Shown here: piece by piece, positions 22,300 through 35,806 of the stretch
Numbering within the stretch: the stretch's first letter is position 1
Layout of the letters: every line of letters starts with the position of its first letter
NCBI RefSeq assembly: GCF_002865645.1
Contig: NW_020194684.1
Coordinates: forward strand, 3,697,952 to 3,761,951
Length of the DNA: 64,000 nucleotides
Direction: 5' to 3'
Source: Hyaloscypha bicolor E
Taxonomy: Eukaryota > Ascomycota > Leotiomycetes > Helotiales > Hyaloscyphaceae
Notes under the pieces: model-generated
The model's database searches: none
What the model was told of the DNA's origin: nothing
What the model saw: the letters and a program-made list of their open reading frames with translations, nothing else
Translations under genes and position numbers: made by a program

Positions 22300-24766
22300 G
22301 AAAGCATATAAATACCAAAGTATATATTATTTAAATCTTTTATAATTTTTATCTCTAAAATATAATAATTTTACTAATTTAATATATTAGATATTTTATA
22401 ATATTATATAATAATATTATATATTATTAGTAAACTAATAATAATTCTTTTAAATAAAAATAGAAATAATAAATAAAGCTTAAAGGTTTTATAACTAACT
22501 TTTAATATAAAAATAATAGATTTATTTTAATTTTATATATAACTAATTCTAGTATTATAAATTATTTATTTTAAAATAGCTTTATATTATATAATTTAGA
22601 AAGTCTAAGCTTTATAATTAGAATTTTATAATTTCTAATTATATTTTTATATATAAATTATCTTTTTAGTATTTAGTTAATTTAATTAGGCTTAAAATAA
22701 AACCTTATATTTTTTTAAATTTTTTCTAATTATAATTTATTAAACTTTAATATAAAAGAACTTTCTAAATTATTTATTTAATAAAAACTAAATTAGTTCT
22801 TTTATTTATATATATCTTTTTATAGTTTAATATATAAAATAAATAAATATTAGAGAAAACTATATAATATAATATAATATAATATATTAATTAAATATTT
22901 GTTTTAATAATAATATAAAAAAAGTATATAAGAAGTTTAAATATATTTTTTAATTTTTTTAATATAATTAAAAAAGAATTATTATATAAAAGTAAATACT
23001 ATAGATTTATATTTAGTTTTAATAAATAAATTAAAGCTATTTAAATAAGTTTTCTATAATTCAATTATTATATATATTAATATTATATAAATAAAATATA
23101 TTAGAATTTAAATTTATAATAAAAGAAAAAAGCTATAAAATAATTAGAAAAAAAAATAATTAGAAAGCTTATATTATTTAATATTTTAATTTAAATTATC
23201 TTATTTTAATTATAATTCTAAAAAGATAAAATTATTATATAATTAAAATAGTTTAGGTTAAAAATAAATAAGCTTTTTCTTTTTATATAAATAAGTAATA
23301 GCTCAAGCTATTAATATAATTTTAAAAGTATATAATAATAAATATATAATTTAGTATTAAAAATATAATAATTATAAATATATAAATAAAATAAAAGTAT
23401 TATAAAAATAATTATAAAAGTATTATTATATATATTTATAATACTTGTTTCCTAAAAAAAATAAAAATAAAAGACTTCTTTTATTTAAAAAAACAAATTC
23501 CCTAATAAAAGCCTTAATTTATAATAATATATATAAATTCTTAATTAGATTTAAAAATATAATTCATTTATTTAAATTATTTATTTAATATTTTCTTTTT
23601 ACTTTTTTTAACTTTATTAAATTATTTAAATATCTTTATAATAAAATCTAGCTTATAATAAATATCTATAATTTTCTAATTACTAACTAATTATAGCTAT
23701 TATATATTAAGAATAAATCCTATAATAAGTTTAAATTTGTAAATATTAATAAGATATTATTAATTATTACTAAAAATAAATTCTAATAATATATAAGTTA
23801 ATATTTCTTTATTAAAAGATATTAGTTTAATAATATATTAAATAAAATATCTAAAGTTATAAATTTTAGTTTAATATCTTTTATTAAAGAAAATATTTTC
23901 GGCTTTAATATTAAAATAAATAATACAATTTATATAAAGATATTTTATATTATTATTAATATTTATTTATTTTTAATATTTTATATTTTCTAATAATTAT
24001 AATATTTTCTATTAGTTAATAAATTTAGAAAAGTTTTATTTAAAATATAAGTTTCGAATATTATAATTTATAAGTTTAATAATAAATATTTATTAAAATA
24101 TAAACTAAATAATAAAATATATTTTATTATTTTATTTATATAATTTAAATACTTTAAATTTTTAAATTATTTTTTTATATATTAATAGATTTCTTAATTC
24201 TAGGCTTTTTATAAACTTTAATTACTATTATAATACTTTTATAAATAGTTTTAAAAATAAGAATTTATTTAGTTTTATTAATAAGTTTATTTATAATATA
24301 AAATTTATATATAAGAAATATTAATAAAATAAAATAAGTTTATATTATTATATTAAAAATCTTAATTATATATAAGCTTATCTAAATATTTTATAAATAA
24401 AAAACATATTACTAAAAGAAAATTAAGTATTTAATTATAATATATTTCTTTTATAATTTATAATAAAATCTTAATCTCGAAATCTAATCTATTATTAAAT
24501 ATTATTTATTAATAACTATATTTAAGTATAGCTTCTTTTTCTAATATTATATTAGTTTTAGTTTAAGGAATTATAAGAAATTATATATAAAATATTAAAA
24601 TTAAACTATTAAAGAATATTAAAGAATTATAGTTTAGATTTAAATATAAATATATATAAAAAAATTAATATAATATAATTTTTTATTAGTAAAATAAAAA
24701 TATTTAAGAATTATTTTATTATTTAATAATTTATTAAAAATAAACTTTTTTATATTCTTTAATTAC
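22300..24766. other. Heavily AT-converted sequence, unidentified
   Basis: Near-total A/T with no readable frame or paired repeat that I could confirm. It may contain the rest of the hAT relic and at least one further element. Confidence 0.5.
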
Positions 24767-24769
24767 TTA

Positions 24770-25050
24770 TAAGCCTATATTTATTAGTTTATATATATAG
24801 GGTATTTTTTTTTAAGTATTTTTAGACTTTATAAAAACGCTTTTAGGCCTTAAAAACTAAAAGTTACGACTTTTACTTTAAGAGTTTATAATTTCTATTA
24901 ATTATAATAATTTATAATTTATAATTTATAAAAAAATAAAAAAATAACTAAATTATATTTTATAAAATTAAAACTTTAACTTTAGAAAAATTTAGATTTT
25001 TATTTATATATAAAATATCTTATATATATAAACTAGTAAATATAGGCTTA
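24770..25050. mobile_element. PIF/Harbinger-like MITE with TTA duplication
   Basis: Imperfect terminal inverted repeats of about 38 bp: TAAGCCTATATTTATTAGTT at the left, its complement AAACTAGTAAATATAGGCTTA at the right. TTA flanks both ends (24767-24769 and 25051-25053), the TWA duplication of PIF/Harbinger elements. At 281 bp it has no coding capacity. Confidence 0.6.
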
Positions 25051-25069
25051 TTAAATAAAATAATATTTT

Positions 25070-25165
25070 TATTTAATTATATTTTTATTTAATTATATTT
25101 TTATTTAATTATATTTTTATTTAATTATATTTTTATTTAATTATATTTTTATTTAATATAAAGCT
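25070..25165. repeat. 19-bp AT minisatellite
   Basis: About five head-to-tail copies of ATTATATTTTTATTTAATT immediately right of the MITE. Confidence 0.75.
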
Positions 25166-25308
25166 TTTTTTATTTTTAAAGAAATTAATATTAAATAATA
25201 ATAAATAATAATTTTTTTAATTAGAAAAAGTATATTATTATTATTTTATAAAAAAAATAAAATAGAATATTAATTCTAATATTAGGAAAAGAATTATTTA
25301 AATATTAG

Positions 25309-25581
25309 TATTAGTTTATTAGTAATATATAATACTATTATATAATATATATAAAATATTAATATATTAAATTAGTAAAGTAATTAATATTTAGAAATAA
25401 GAATTATAGTATTATAATATTAATATATAATTTCTAAATTTATTAAATCTAATAGAATCGAGTTTATTAATTAAGTTATTTATAAAATATAAAATTATAT
25501 AATTATATTTTATTATTTATAATTCGTTTTTCGAATCCCGTAATTATATATATAACTTTTAAAGAAATAGTTATATTAATA
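25309..25581 (-). repeat. Copia D LTR (left copy)
   Basis: Reverse-oriented copy of the 302-bp Copia LTR, shorter by about 29 bp in the internal minisatellite; preceded by ATTAG. Confidence 0.8.
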
Positions 25582-26923
25582 CTAGAAACTTTTTAAAAAA
25601 ACGCAAAAAATAATATATCTCTCTAATTATATACTAATTTCCTAATCTGGCCTGGTATTAGACTTCCTAAACGTTTTATATATCTATATTATTTTTAAGG
25701 TTTTAGTTATATATTAAAGACTATAGCCTTTTATATATAACTTTTCCTTTTATAATATTTTCTTATTTTATATATTTATTTTTCTTTATTTTATATATTT
25801 ATTTCTTATTCTATTTATATTTAATTTATTTCTTTATATTTAATTATATTATATTTATATTAATTAGATATTTAAAAGTATTTAATAATTTTAATTTTAT
25901 TATAAAATTAATAGAATTTAATTCTTTCTTAATTTATTTAATTTTTATAATTTCTTATTATTTATATATCTAATAAAAGTATATTATATTAATTATTATA
26001 TATTTCTCTTAAATAGTATTTAATTTAATAAGGTATTTATATAATAATTTTAAATTTATATAAATAATTAATAGAAGTTCTATTTCTAATATTTTATTAA
26101 TTATTAATTTAATAGAAGTGCCTATATTAAAACTATAAGCTATATTATATAATTCTAAAACTAGAATACTTCTAGTAACTCTTTTATATTTAATAGAGAA
26201 CTAGTAAATAATATTAGTATATCTAATTCTATTTATTAGAACTAAAATACATTTAATTTAAAAAAAGAGATTTTAATTATTTATAAATAAAATATTTGTA
26301 AAAATAATTAAATATAAGAACTTTTTTATTAATTTTATGAATTTTAGTTTTTTAATAATATTCTTAATTTATTATTAAATATATTCATTAAATACTTTAA
26401 TATTAGTTTCTAAGGATTTAATAGCTTAAATAATAATTAATAAATTATATAAAGCTTTTAGTTAATAGACTAATATAATATATATTTTTCTAATATATTT
26501 TTCTAATATATTAATTTTTAATAAAAAGATCTTAATATATAATATTTCTATTACTTATAATAATAATATTTTTAATTAATATAATTTTAAGGTTTTTATA
26601 TTAATATTCTTATATAAAAGTAATTCTAGTAGTTTCTATATAAATAATACCTTTATTAAACTTGAAATCATAATTAAAAATAAAATATTTATATTTTTTA
26701 GCTAAGAATTCAGTTTCTTAAAACTTTAATTATTTTACTTTTATAAAATTATTATTTCTAATAAATAAAATATTATTGGTTTAAAGGCTAATAATTCCGA
26801 ATAGTTATTTATTATAAAAAAAAAAAAGTTATAAATTAATTACTTTATAAAAAGCTTATTAATATAATAGAAATAATAAATCTTAAACTAGTAATTTCTA
26901 GCCTCTAATATATTATATAATAG

Positions 26924-27225
26924 TATTAGTATAGCTATTTCTCTGGGAATTATATATATAATTACGGAATACGAGATATGAGATATAAGTAATAGAATAT
27001 AAGTAATAGGATATAAGATACGAGATATAGTTATATAACCTTATATTCTATTAATAACTTAACTAGTAAACTAGATTTCTTTAGGCTTAGCAGATTTAGG
27101 AATTATATATTAATACTATAATACTATAATTCTTACTTCTAAATAATAATAATAACTTTACTAACTAATATAACTAGTATTTCTATACTTATATAATAAT
27201 ATTATATATTACTAGTAAACTAATA
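26924..27225 (+). repeat. Copia C 5' LTR
   Basis: 302 bp; contains an array of GGATATAAG/GTAATAG units at about 26975-27040. Confidence 0.85.
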
Positions 27226-27689
27226 CTAATTAGTTTATATATATAGATTAGAGAAGATTTTAGATTAGTTCTAAAAGTATTTAGTAGCCTAAGATAAATC
27301 TAGTTTATTCTATATTAAAGAAGGGAACTACTTATTAATTTTATAAAAGCATTTAATAGCCTATAGAGAAGATATCTAGCTCTTACTAATTAGTAAGCAG
27401 TTAGCTATTTAACTATTTATCTATTTAACTTCTATTATTCTTTAAAACCAATTTCTTTTAGCCCTAAGACTATCTTCTTAGAAATTATCTTTTCTATTTA
27501 TATAATACCCGTATTTATAGAATTCTCTTTCCGGAATATATATCTTATATATACCCTTAAAGCTCTTTAACTACTATTTCGATTTTACTATTAAATTAAG
27601 TTCTTTGAGCTTTAGACCCTCCCGGAATCGTAATATTTTATTTCCTAAATTTCTCGTTACGAATGAAATATTTAAGGGCGAAATATTTA

Positions 27690-27915
27690 CTTTAATATCC
27701 CACTAGGCATCTGGTATCTTAACTACTAGGCATCTGGTATCTCAATAACCAGATATCTGGTATCTCAACTACCAGGTATCTGGCATCTCAATAACTAGGT
27801 ATCTGGTATCTTAACCAGGTATCTAAACTAGGTATCTGGCATTTTAACTAGATATCTAAACTAGGTATCTGGTATTTGAACCAGGTATCTGAACCAGGTA
27901 TCTGAATACCTTTAC
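27690..27915. repeat. GGTATCTGG minisatellite in the Copia C leader
   Basis: About ten degenerate copies of ACCAGGTATCTGGTATCTCA lie between the 5' LTR and the Gag region. Copia D has the RIP-decayed equivalent (GATATTTAG units) at about 52010-52200. Confidence 0.75.
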
Positions 27916-29069
27916 TACTAAACCCTTTTTACGAACCTACTATAAACTACCTTACCTTTGAACTTCTCCTGCTATAAACTATATATATATATATTAGAGA
28001 GAACCTGAACTCGGTTTAGTATAGATACTAATAAGGGAAAGGAACTAATTAAGAAATAAGAGAATAGTATTAATCTGGTAATTATAATAAAGACTAAACT
28101 TCAGGAATATATAATTACTAAGATATATTAGTATATCTTATATAAGAAAAGTAATAATAATTTATAGGATCTATTCCAGAATAACTTCAAAAACTTTAAT
28201 ACTATAATATATAGTCTAATTAACTATATACTTATATAAAATCTTCGAGTTTAACTTTACTATAATAATATTTATATTAAATAAAATTATAAAAACCTTA
28301 CTATTATATAATTATTTATTAATCTTACCTAAAAAGAAATAAAAAGTATATAAAACAAAGCTAATATTATTAATAATAATCTAATTAGAATAGATTCTTT
28401 TTAGAGACCTATTATATTAGTTTATTTTATTCTAAATAGAACTAGATATAAAAGAACTAGATAATCTTAATTAAGAAATCAAGCTATTTATTTATCTTTT
28501 CTAAATTAAGGCTATTTACTACTTCTATTTTTATTACTACTAGTATTATTACTAAACCCGAATTATTATTAATTAGTACCTATTATTTCTACTAAGAAGC
28601 TTATTAGGGAAAGAATAAAAATATATTCTAAAATATAAAAGTATAACGGAACTAATAATAGTTTTAATTATAAACTTATTATTTTTCTTAATATTTACTA
28701 ATATATAGAACTTCTAGAAAAGATACTAGTAAGAGCTTTTCCTACTATATTAAAGAAACTAATATAAGATTACTTTTATAATAACTAGCTTTCGAATTAT
28801 ATATATAAAGAGGCCTATATAAATATTTATAGCTTCTTTAAAGGCCCCGGTTTCTATTATTAAAATTTAGATAAATAAAATACTATTATTTTAGTAATTA
28901 TAATAATAAAGAATCTTAAAAAAATAATATTTAAACTTATTTAAATACTAATTAATAACTTATATAAATTATAGTATAGCTTTACTCTTGCCTTATAAAG
29001 TACTAAATTCCTATATAATAAGATTATTACTTTCTATTAAGGCTTATTAGTATACTAATATATAGTTTC

Positions 29070-29343
29070 TATTATAGGTATAGTATTTAGGGCTTGGAAA
29101 GCAAGATAGAAGGTCTCTTATAAAGATAATTTAAAGCTAAGGAAAGAAAAACTAGAATATAGGAGGCTATAAGGGAATATATATACCTTATAGTATACTA
29201 GTCCCGAAGGGGCTTAGTTTTCTAAATATCTCTAGTATATTCTAAGTATATTTCTCTAGTAAGGCGGCCGTATTACATATATCTAGAAGGCATCTGGTAT
29301 CTGGTAAGATATCTCAGATACCGGGTATCTGGAAATTATAATA
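29070..29343 (-). repeat. Gypsy A 3' LTR
   Basis: 274 bp, left end of the reverse-oriented element; one CAGATACC/GGTATCTG unit. Confidence 0.82.
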
Positions 29344-32300
29344 TTACTTTCCTCTTTATAATAAGCTCGTCCCCGAGCTTTATAAAAGCCATTAATCTAT
29401 CCAATTTTATATTATACTTCTTTCTAAAGTAAAACTAGTATCTCGGATATAGAAGTTATATATAAAAGACTAGTGCCTTTACTATATAACCTAGAAGGAT
29501 TTATTATTATTTCTATATAATTCTAGATATATATTATTTTTTATATAGTTTAGCTAGTATTATAGGTTTAATAAAGGTCCTAGTATATTAATATTATTAT
29601 TATAGAAACTCTATAAAACCAGGGGGCTATTACTTAGTACTAAAGCTAGATATTATACTAGATCTTTATTCTAACTAACTTACTAAATTCTATACTTTAG
29701 CCTATTTCTTACTAGCTTAACTATAATAACCCGTTTAATGCCATATTCTTATTTACTATTCTCTAGTATTAATAAGGGTAGTTCCGGGTTTACTTAACCT
29801 GGCAAAGAATTCTGGGAGTCTTTTTATAGCTTCTATATATAGAAAACTAGATATATCTTTATAGTTTCCGGTAGTTTTAGAAAGAATAAGTAACTATACT
29901 ATTCTAGAATCTTAAATAGGCCCTCTATTTAGTTCTCTAGCTTCTGGCTCAAATAATTAGATTTCTAGTACTTTATAGTAATTCATACTTTATTTCCGAC
30001 TTTAAAATTAATTAGATAGTAATACTTATTAGCTTATATTATATATTATTCCTATACTTGTTTTATATAGCCTTAGGCAAGTTACTATAATTTATATAAT
30101 TAATTTATTAATACTTTAGCTTTATTTCTATTTAGCTTCTTTTTAGGTAAGTTAGCTTTAATAAGAAAGTTCTAGTCTAAAGAAATACAAGGCTTATAGC
30201 CCTTTTTAATTATAAATAAGAACTAGCTAATAGTTTTATACTAAAAAGAGGCTTATTAATAATTAATTATAATAACTTATTTATTCTAGTTATCCTAATA
30301 ATAATTAATATATAAATATAATCTCTAATTAAAGTACTAATTAATAATCTCTATTTATTTATTTATTTAGAAGTAATTAGCTATAAAAAGCTTAAGCTTT
30401 ATACTAATTCTTATATAGAATTTGCTCTAAAAATCAAATATAAATTAGGGTCTCTAATCTAATATAATTATTTCTGAAATACCTACTTAATATATTATAT
30501 AAAGTAAGAATAAAGATATTAGCTACTTGGCTATAATTATATCTTATACTAGAATTATAATTAGGTACTTAAATAAGTAATCTATAAATATAGTAATTAT
30601 ATTATAGCCTGATTTGCTTTCTAGATAGCTCTTAAAATCTATAATAATATATTACTAGAAATAATTAGGAACTAAAAAGAAATAAAATAAACCAGGCTTC
30701 TTATTTCTAGATATATATAATTTCCTATAAATATAGTAATTATTATAGTATTAATTAATATCCTTATTTATAAATAGCTAGTAATATTACTTCTTTAATA
30801 GCTAATAAAGCTTTATATATCCAGGATATCTAAAAAGAAATTTATTATATATTTTATAAATTAGAGTAATTTATAAAAGTAATCCGGGAATTATTTTATT
30901 CTTTATAATATAGAGTTTTCTATAATATAAAAGGAAGCTGTCTTATAATATTCAGATATTACTTTTAGCTTAGGCAATTATATATAGCTTTTCTAGATCC
31001 GGTAATATATAATTATTTTATAGGATCCTATTTACAAGTTATAAACTACTATATTTAGTAGAAGCTTCTAATAATACTTTATAGAGGCTACTATAATAAA
31101 GTTTACTAATAAAGCTTCTAAGAAAATATCTTTTTCTAGGGAAATTATATTTCTAATAAAAGTATTTTCTTCCGGAAAGTCTTTAGTATATACTTGGTTT
31201 TTAGAGCCAAATTCCGGATTAAGTAAGCCAATTTTATAAAGTATTATTATAAGCTATAAGTTATAAATAATCTCCGAATTAATCTTATTTTTAGAGAAAA
31301 GTATTTGGGTTTATAGCTTTTTCTTAATCTGGTCCTAAGTATTTATTTTATTTTATTTTTATAATAAAGTATTTACTTACTTATTTAATTTTCCAGAATA
31401 ATATATAAGTTTAAAATAATAATAAGATAAGAGCTTAGCTTATTTAGCTTATTAAGAAGAAAGCTTCTTAGTAATTATAAAGTATTCTAAGATATAGTAA
31501 TTAGAATAGATCTTAAAAAAAGTATTCTAAAGGCCCTCTAGCTTAGCTTTTTATTTCTCTAGTACTTATACTATAATAAGTATTTTCTTATTATATATAT
31601 TATAATTAAGCTTTATTAGAAATATAATTTTGGAAAAATAAGCTATAGGATACTAAAGGCCTATTTCTGAATCTTATTAAGAGAATAGACTAGTTATTAT
31701 TTCTTTAAATATATTTATTTCTATTATTATAAGTAGATCTAAATTATAGTATTATAGAACTAGAATAGAAATTATAGCTTTTTTTTAGATAAATAAAAGC
31801 CTCTTAATATTATTCGGATTACTTAAAAGAAATTTCCTTTTTTATAAATAAGATAAGAAATCTAGTAATTCGTTTATATTCTTTAATAAAGTATTTATAA
31901 AAGTTATAGAAGCCAAAAAAGAACTATATATTTTTAATTATTTTTGGAAATTACTAGTTATATATTACTTTAACTTTATTAAAATCTACTTTAATACTAG
32001 ATATAGAAATAATAAAGCTCAAGTATTTTATATATATAATTTTAAATTCCGATTTCTTAATATTTATTTAGAGGCTAATAAGATATAAATAATCTAATAT
32101 CTTTTATATATACTATTTATACTTTACTAGATTTTTTAAATAAATAAGGATATTATTAAGATATATTATATAAAAGTTATCTAGATATTTAAAGAATATA
32201 TTATTTATATAATATTAATATATAGCCGGGCTATTTATAAGGCCTTTCTAGAAAATATTATATTTATATATTCTATATTAGGTATAAAATATTATTAGCT

Positions 32301-35300
32301 TTTAAGAATTCGGGTCTATAGCTATATAATAGAAAGCTTAGTAAATATCTAATTTAATATAAATCTTAGCCTTAAATAATTAACTTAAAGTTTTATTAAT
32401 AAGTAAAAAAAAATATTAATTCTTCCGGGTAATATTATTTAGATAACAGAAATTAATATAGAAGCATAAACCTTTATTAGCTTTCTTTATAAAAAGAACT
32501 AGTAAAGTAAAAAGAGCCTAACTAGCTTTAATAAAACCTTTAGCCAGATTATTTTCTAAGAAATACTTAATTTCTAGAAGCTTTTAAATAAACTATTACT
32601 AGAAGAATTAATATCTAATACTCTCGGTTTCTTTTAGGCCTTTAATCTAGATCTTATAATTATATAATCTATAGAAAGAAAGAATATTAGATTTCTTTTT
32701 AGAGAAAATAGAGATATATTTCTTAAGTTCTGGAAGTAATATTTTCTATAATTACTAAAGCTTTATTTCTCCCGGTTATTAATTCTTTAAACCAGGAATA
32801 GCTTCTTTTTTCTGAGCTTTAAGCTTCTTATTAATCTTATAAATAAAGATTTAACTAATAATATTATTTTCTTTTTTAGCTATATAATTAAATATTATAA
32901 AAATAAGAATAACTAGATCTAATATTTGCTTTTTATTAAAAATCTCTTCTTATTTCTTTGGCTTTTACTTGAATATTATATCTTAATTAGGCTATAAAAG
33001 CTCCTTTTTTATAGTTTTATATAATTCTCTCTAATTAATTTAAAAAAAGAAAAATTACTTTAGAATAAAAAGTTTTTAGAAATAGCTTATAATAGAATCT
33101 TATTAATTAGTATTCTTTTAATATTTCTTATTAAATTACTTCTCTAGCTATTATTATAAAATACTAATAATATAACCAAATTATATAGATTTAGGCTTAT
33201 TTTTTTTTTTTAGCTATATAAGCCTATATCTTTTATAATTAACTAGAATATTAATATATATTACTTATTTTCTACTAAGAATAATATTATAATCTCTAAG
33301 ATTTAGAATAATTATAGATATATTAATATTTTATTTATTAATTAGAAATAAGACTTTAATATATTTTTTAGTAAACTTAGCTAGCTTTCTATTAAAACTA
33401 TATATAATATAGGATAAGAGAAAGAGTTATAGTTCTATTTCTAAGAATTACTTTATAAGCTAAATAAGCTTTATATTAATAAAAATATAACTATTAGTTC
33501 TAGTATTAATAAAGAAAGAAAACTTAATTCCTAATCTATTTATATTAATAATATAAGATATTATAAGAATATTTCCTCTTATTAAATAAGTTAAATTAAT
33601 TTCTACTAAATTTATACTATAAGTCTTTAAAATAGAAACTTTCTTTAGAGATACTTGTTTCCTGGTTCTATACTAGAATTAAAGCTTGAATTCTTTAAAT
33701 ACTTTACTAAAATAATATATTTTAGTAAAATAAGAACTAAGTCCGGCTTAATTCTTAATAAAGCTACCTTAGTTTTCTTATTATATAGAACTAAATAATA
33801 TCTAATATAGTAGCTAACTTATTATAATTAAAGTATTTAATAATTAAGAGATCCTTAGTTTTTATAAGATATTACTTATACTTATAAGAGAATATATACT
33901 TAATAATTATAATAGATATAGGCTTCTTAGGCTTCTTTTTAGAAATATACTTCTTAGAAATATAAGGAAATATAATACTAGAAGTAAACTTGGCTAGAAT
34001 AGCTCCTGTTTTCTTATATTCCTTAATCTTCTTATATATAGCTTTAATTTATTAATTATTAGTAATATAATACTAAGTAAAGCAAGTAATATTAATAAAA
34101 GAATTATTATAATATATATATACTAATTTCTAAAGCTTTAGTAAGAGCTTCTTATTTAGTTTATACTTAATATTTTAAAGACTAATATTATTTTCTATAA
34201 ATAATTATAAGAAAAGAATATAAAATTCCTAAAATACTTAATTAGAATATATTTAAAGTTTACTAAAATTATAGCAAGTATTCTATATCTTATTAGGATT
34301 AGAGAATAGCTTCTTTAGATAAAAGTAGAACTCTAAAAGCTAATAGTACTAATTTGGACTATTTTTATTTATATAAGAATTAGTTAGGGCAAGAATATTA
34401 CTAGTAAGTTTACTAAAAATATAAATAATCTTGAAATTTTCTAAGAAATATAAATTAATATTTCCTTATAGCTTATTTTTAATCTAAACTAGCTAGTTAT
34501 TAAAGATAATATAATCTCTAGTAAAGAAGGTTAGATCTAGGAGCTTAGTAATTCTAGTATTTCTAAAGAAAGTATAAGATATAGGGAATCCTAGATAGAA
34601 ATAAGCAAGAGATAGTTTAGAATTCTTTTAAGAGAAATTCGGAGTAATTAAAGCAAATAGAGCAGAAGTAGTTAGAGCTATTATAAGCCAATTTACTATA
34701 GCTATATAATATTTAATATTATTCTCGAGCTTAGTATTATAAAGCTTAATATTCTTAAAAATAGCTTTATTATAATTATAGGTATTTTTATATAAAATAG
34801 CTTTTTAAATATTTTTCTAATAGCTTTTTATAATAATATTAATATCTAAGAATAAGGTATTAGATTTCTTAGCCTATTTATATAACTTTCTAGTAATAAT
34901 ATAATTATTAGTTTTTAGAAGCTTTATAATAAAAGTAAAGAATTCTATTTCTATAAACTTATTTATAAATTTTCTAGAAATGCTAATAAGATATTTAGTT
35001 CGAGAAGGGCTACTAACGGGATAACCTAAACTAGTAAGAGCTTTACTAGAAGCCTTAGTAAAAGTTAATATAATTTCTAGTTATATAATATTCTAAGAAA
35101 TTAACTTATTATACTTTTTCTTTATTATATTTTCTCTAGTAGTCTTATTACTAATATATATATAGGGCCTATAAGGTTATAAGATAAGGCTTGAGAATAA
35201 TAATTAGGTTACTAGCCTATAAGTGCCTATTACTCTAGAACTTAATTAAAGAGTAGTTTTTATTTAAAATTCTTTAATTTTCGGGTTTTTAGAAAGGATT

Positions 35301-35504
35301 TCTAATATATTATTAGTATATATTTATAAAGATATAAATACCTGATTTCTCTAAAGATTCTAAAGCTTTTTACTTTTATTATTCTAGAGTTTATTACTTA
35401 TATTTCTAAGGTTCTATTATCTTAATAGTACCTATATTACTAATAATTCTAAATTAGTTTATTTAAAATTCTTTATAGGATTAAAGGAAGTAAGCTTTAA
35501 ATAC

Positions 35505-35806
35505 TATTATAAATATAGTATTTAGGACTTAGAAAACAAAATAGAAAATCTCTTATAAAGATAATTTAAAGCTAAGAAAAGGAAAACTAGAATATAAGAG
35601 GCTATAAGGAAATATATATATCCTATAGTATACTAGTTCCGAAGAGGCTTAGCTTTCTAAATATTTCTAGTATATTTCAAGTATATTTCCCTAGTAAGGC
35701 AGCTGTATTATATATATCTAGAAGGTATCTAATATCTAGTAAAATATCTCAGATACCGGATATCTAGTAAGGTATCTCAGATATTAGATATCTGGGAATT
35801 ATAATA
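35505..35806 (-). repeat. Gypsy A 5' LTR
   Basis: 302 bp with two CAGATACC/GGTATCTG-type units; followed by the GTTTC duplication. Confidence 0.82.

Larger units (their letters stand above)
20050..22300 (-). mobile_element. hAT transposon relic (one end and transposase)
   Basis: The end at 20050 reads CAGTGTGTCAAAAAAATATT, a hAT-type CAGTG terminus, followed by nested ATTCATGAATATTCATGAAT palindromes and two TCACGTGAC sites (20206-20214, 20216-20224). The transposase reads on the minus strand. The opposite end was not found; the element probably extends into the featureless AT-rich DNA beyond 22300 or is broken. The bases GGCTAATA precede the left end (20042-20049) and would be the 8-bp duplication to look for. 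Confidence 0.7.
29070..35806 (-). mobile_element. Gypsy element A (minus), inserted in Copia C
   Basis: LTRs at 29070-29343 (274 bp) and 35505-35806 (302 bp); GTTTC duplicated at 29065-29069 and 35807-35811. The 28-bp length difference is one unit of a CAGATACCGGTATCTGAGAT repeat (two units in the right LTR, one in the left). The 6.16-kb interior is the reverse complement of Gypsy B's interior throughout, for example 32090-32240 against 42890-43080, the reverse-transcriptase catalytic region. All frames are interrupted by RIP stops. Confidence 0.88.

Noticed and set aside
27690..27915. Possible CRISPR-like array
   Set aside because: The units are degenerate and contiguous without unique spacers; it is a minisatellite in a retrotransposon leader.
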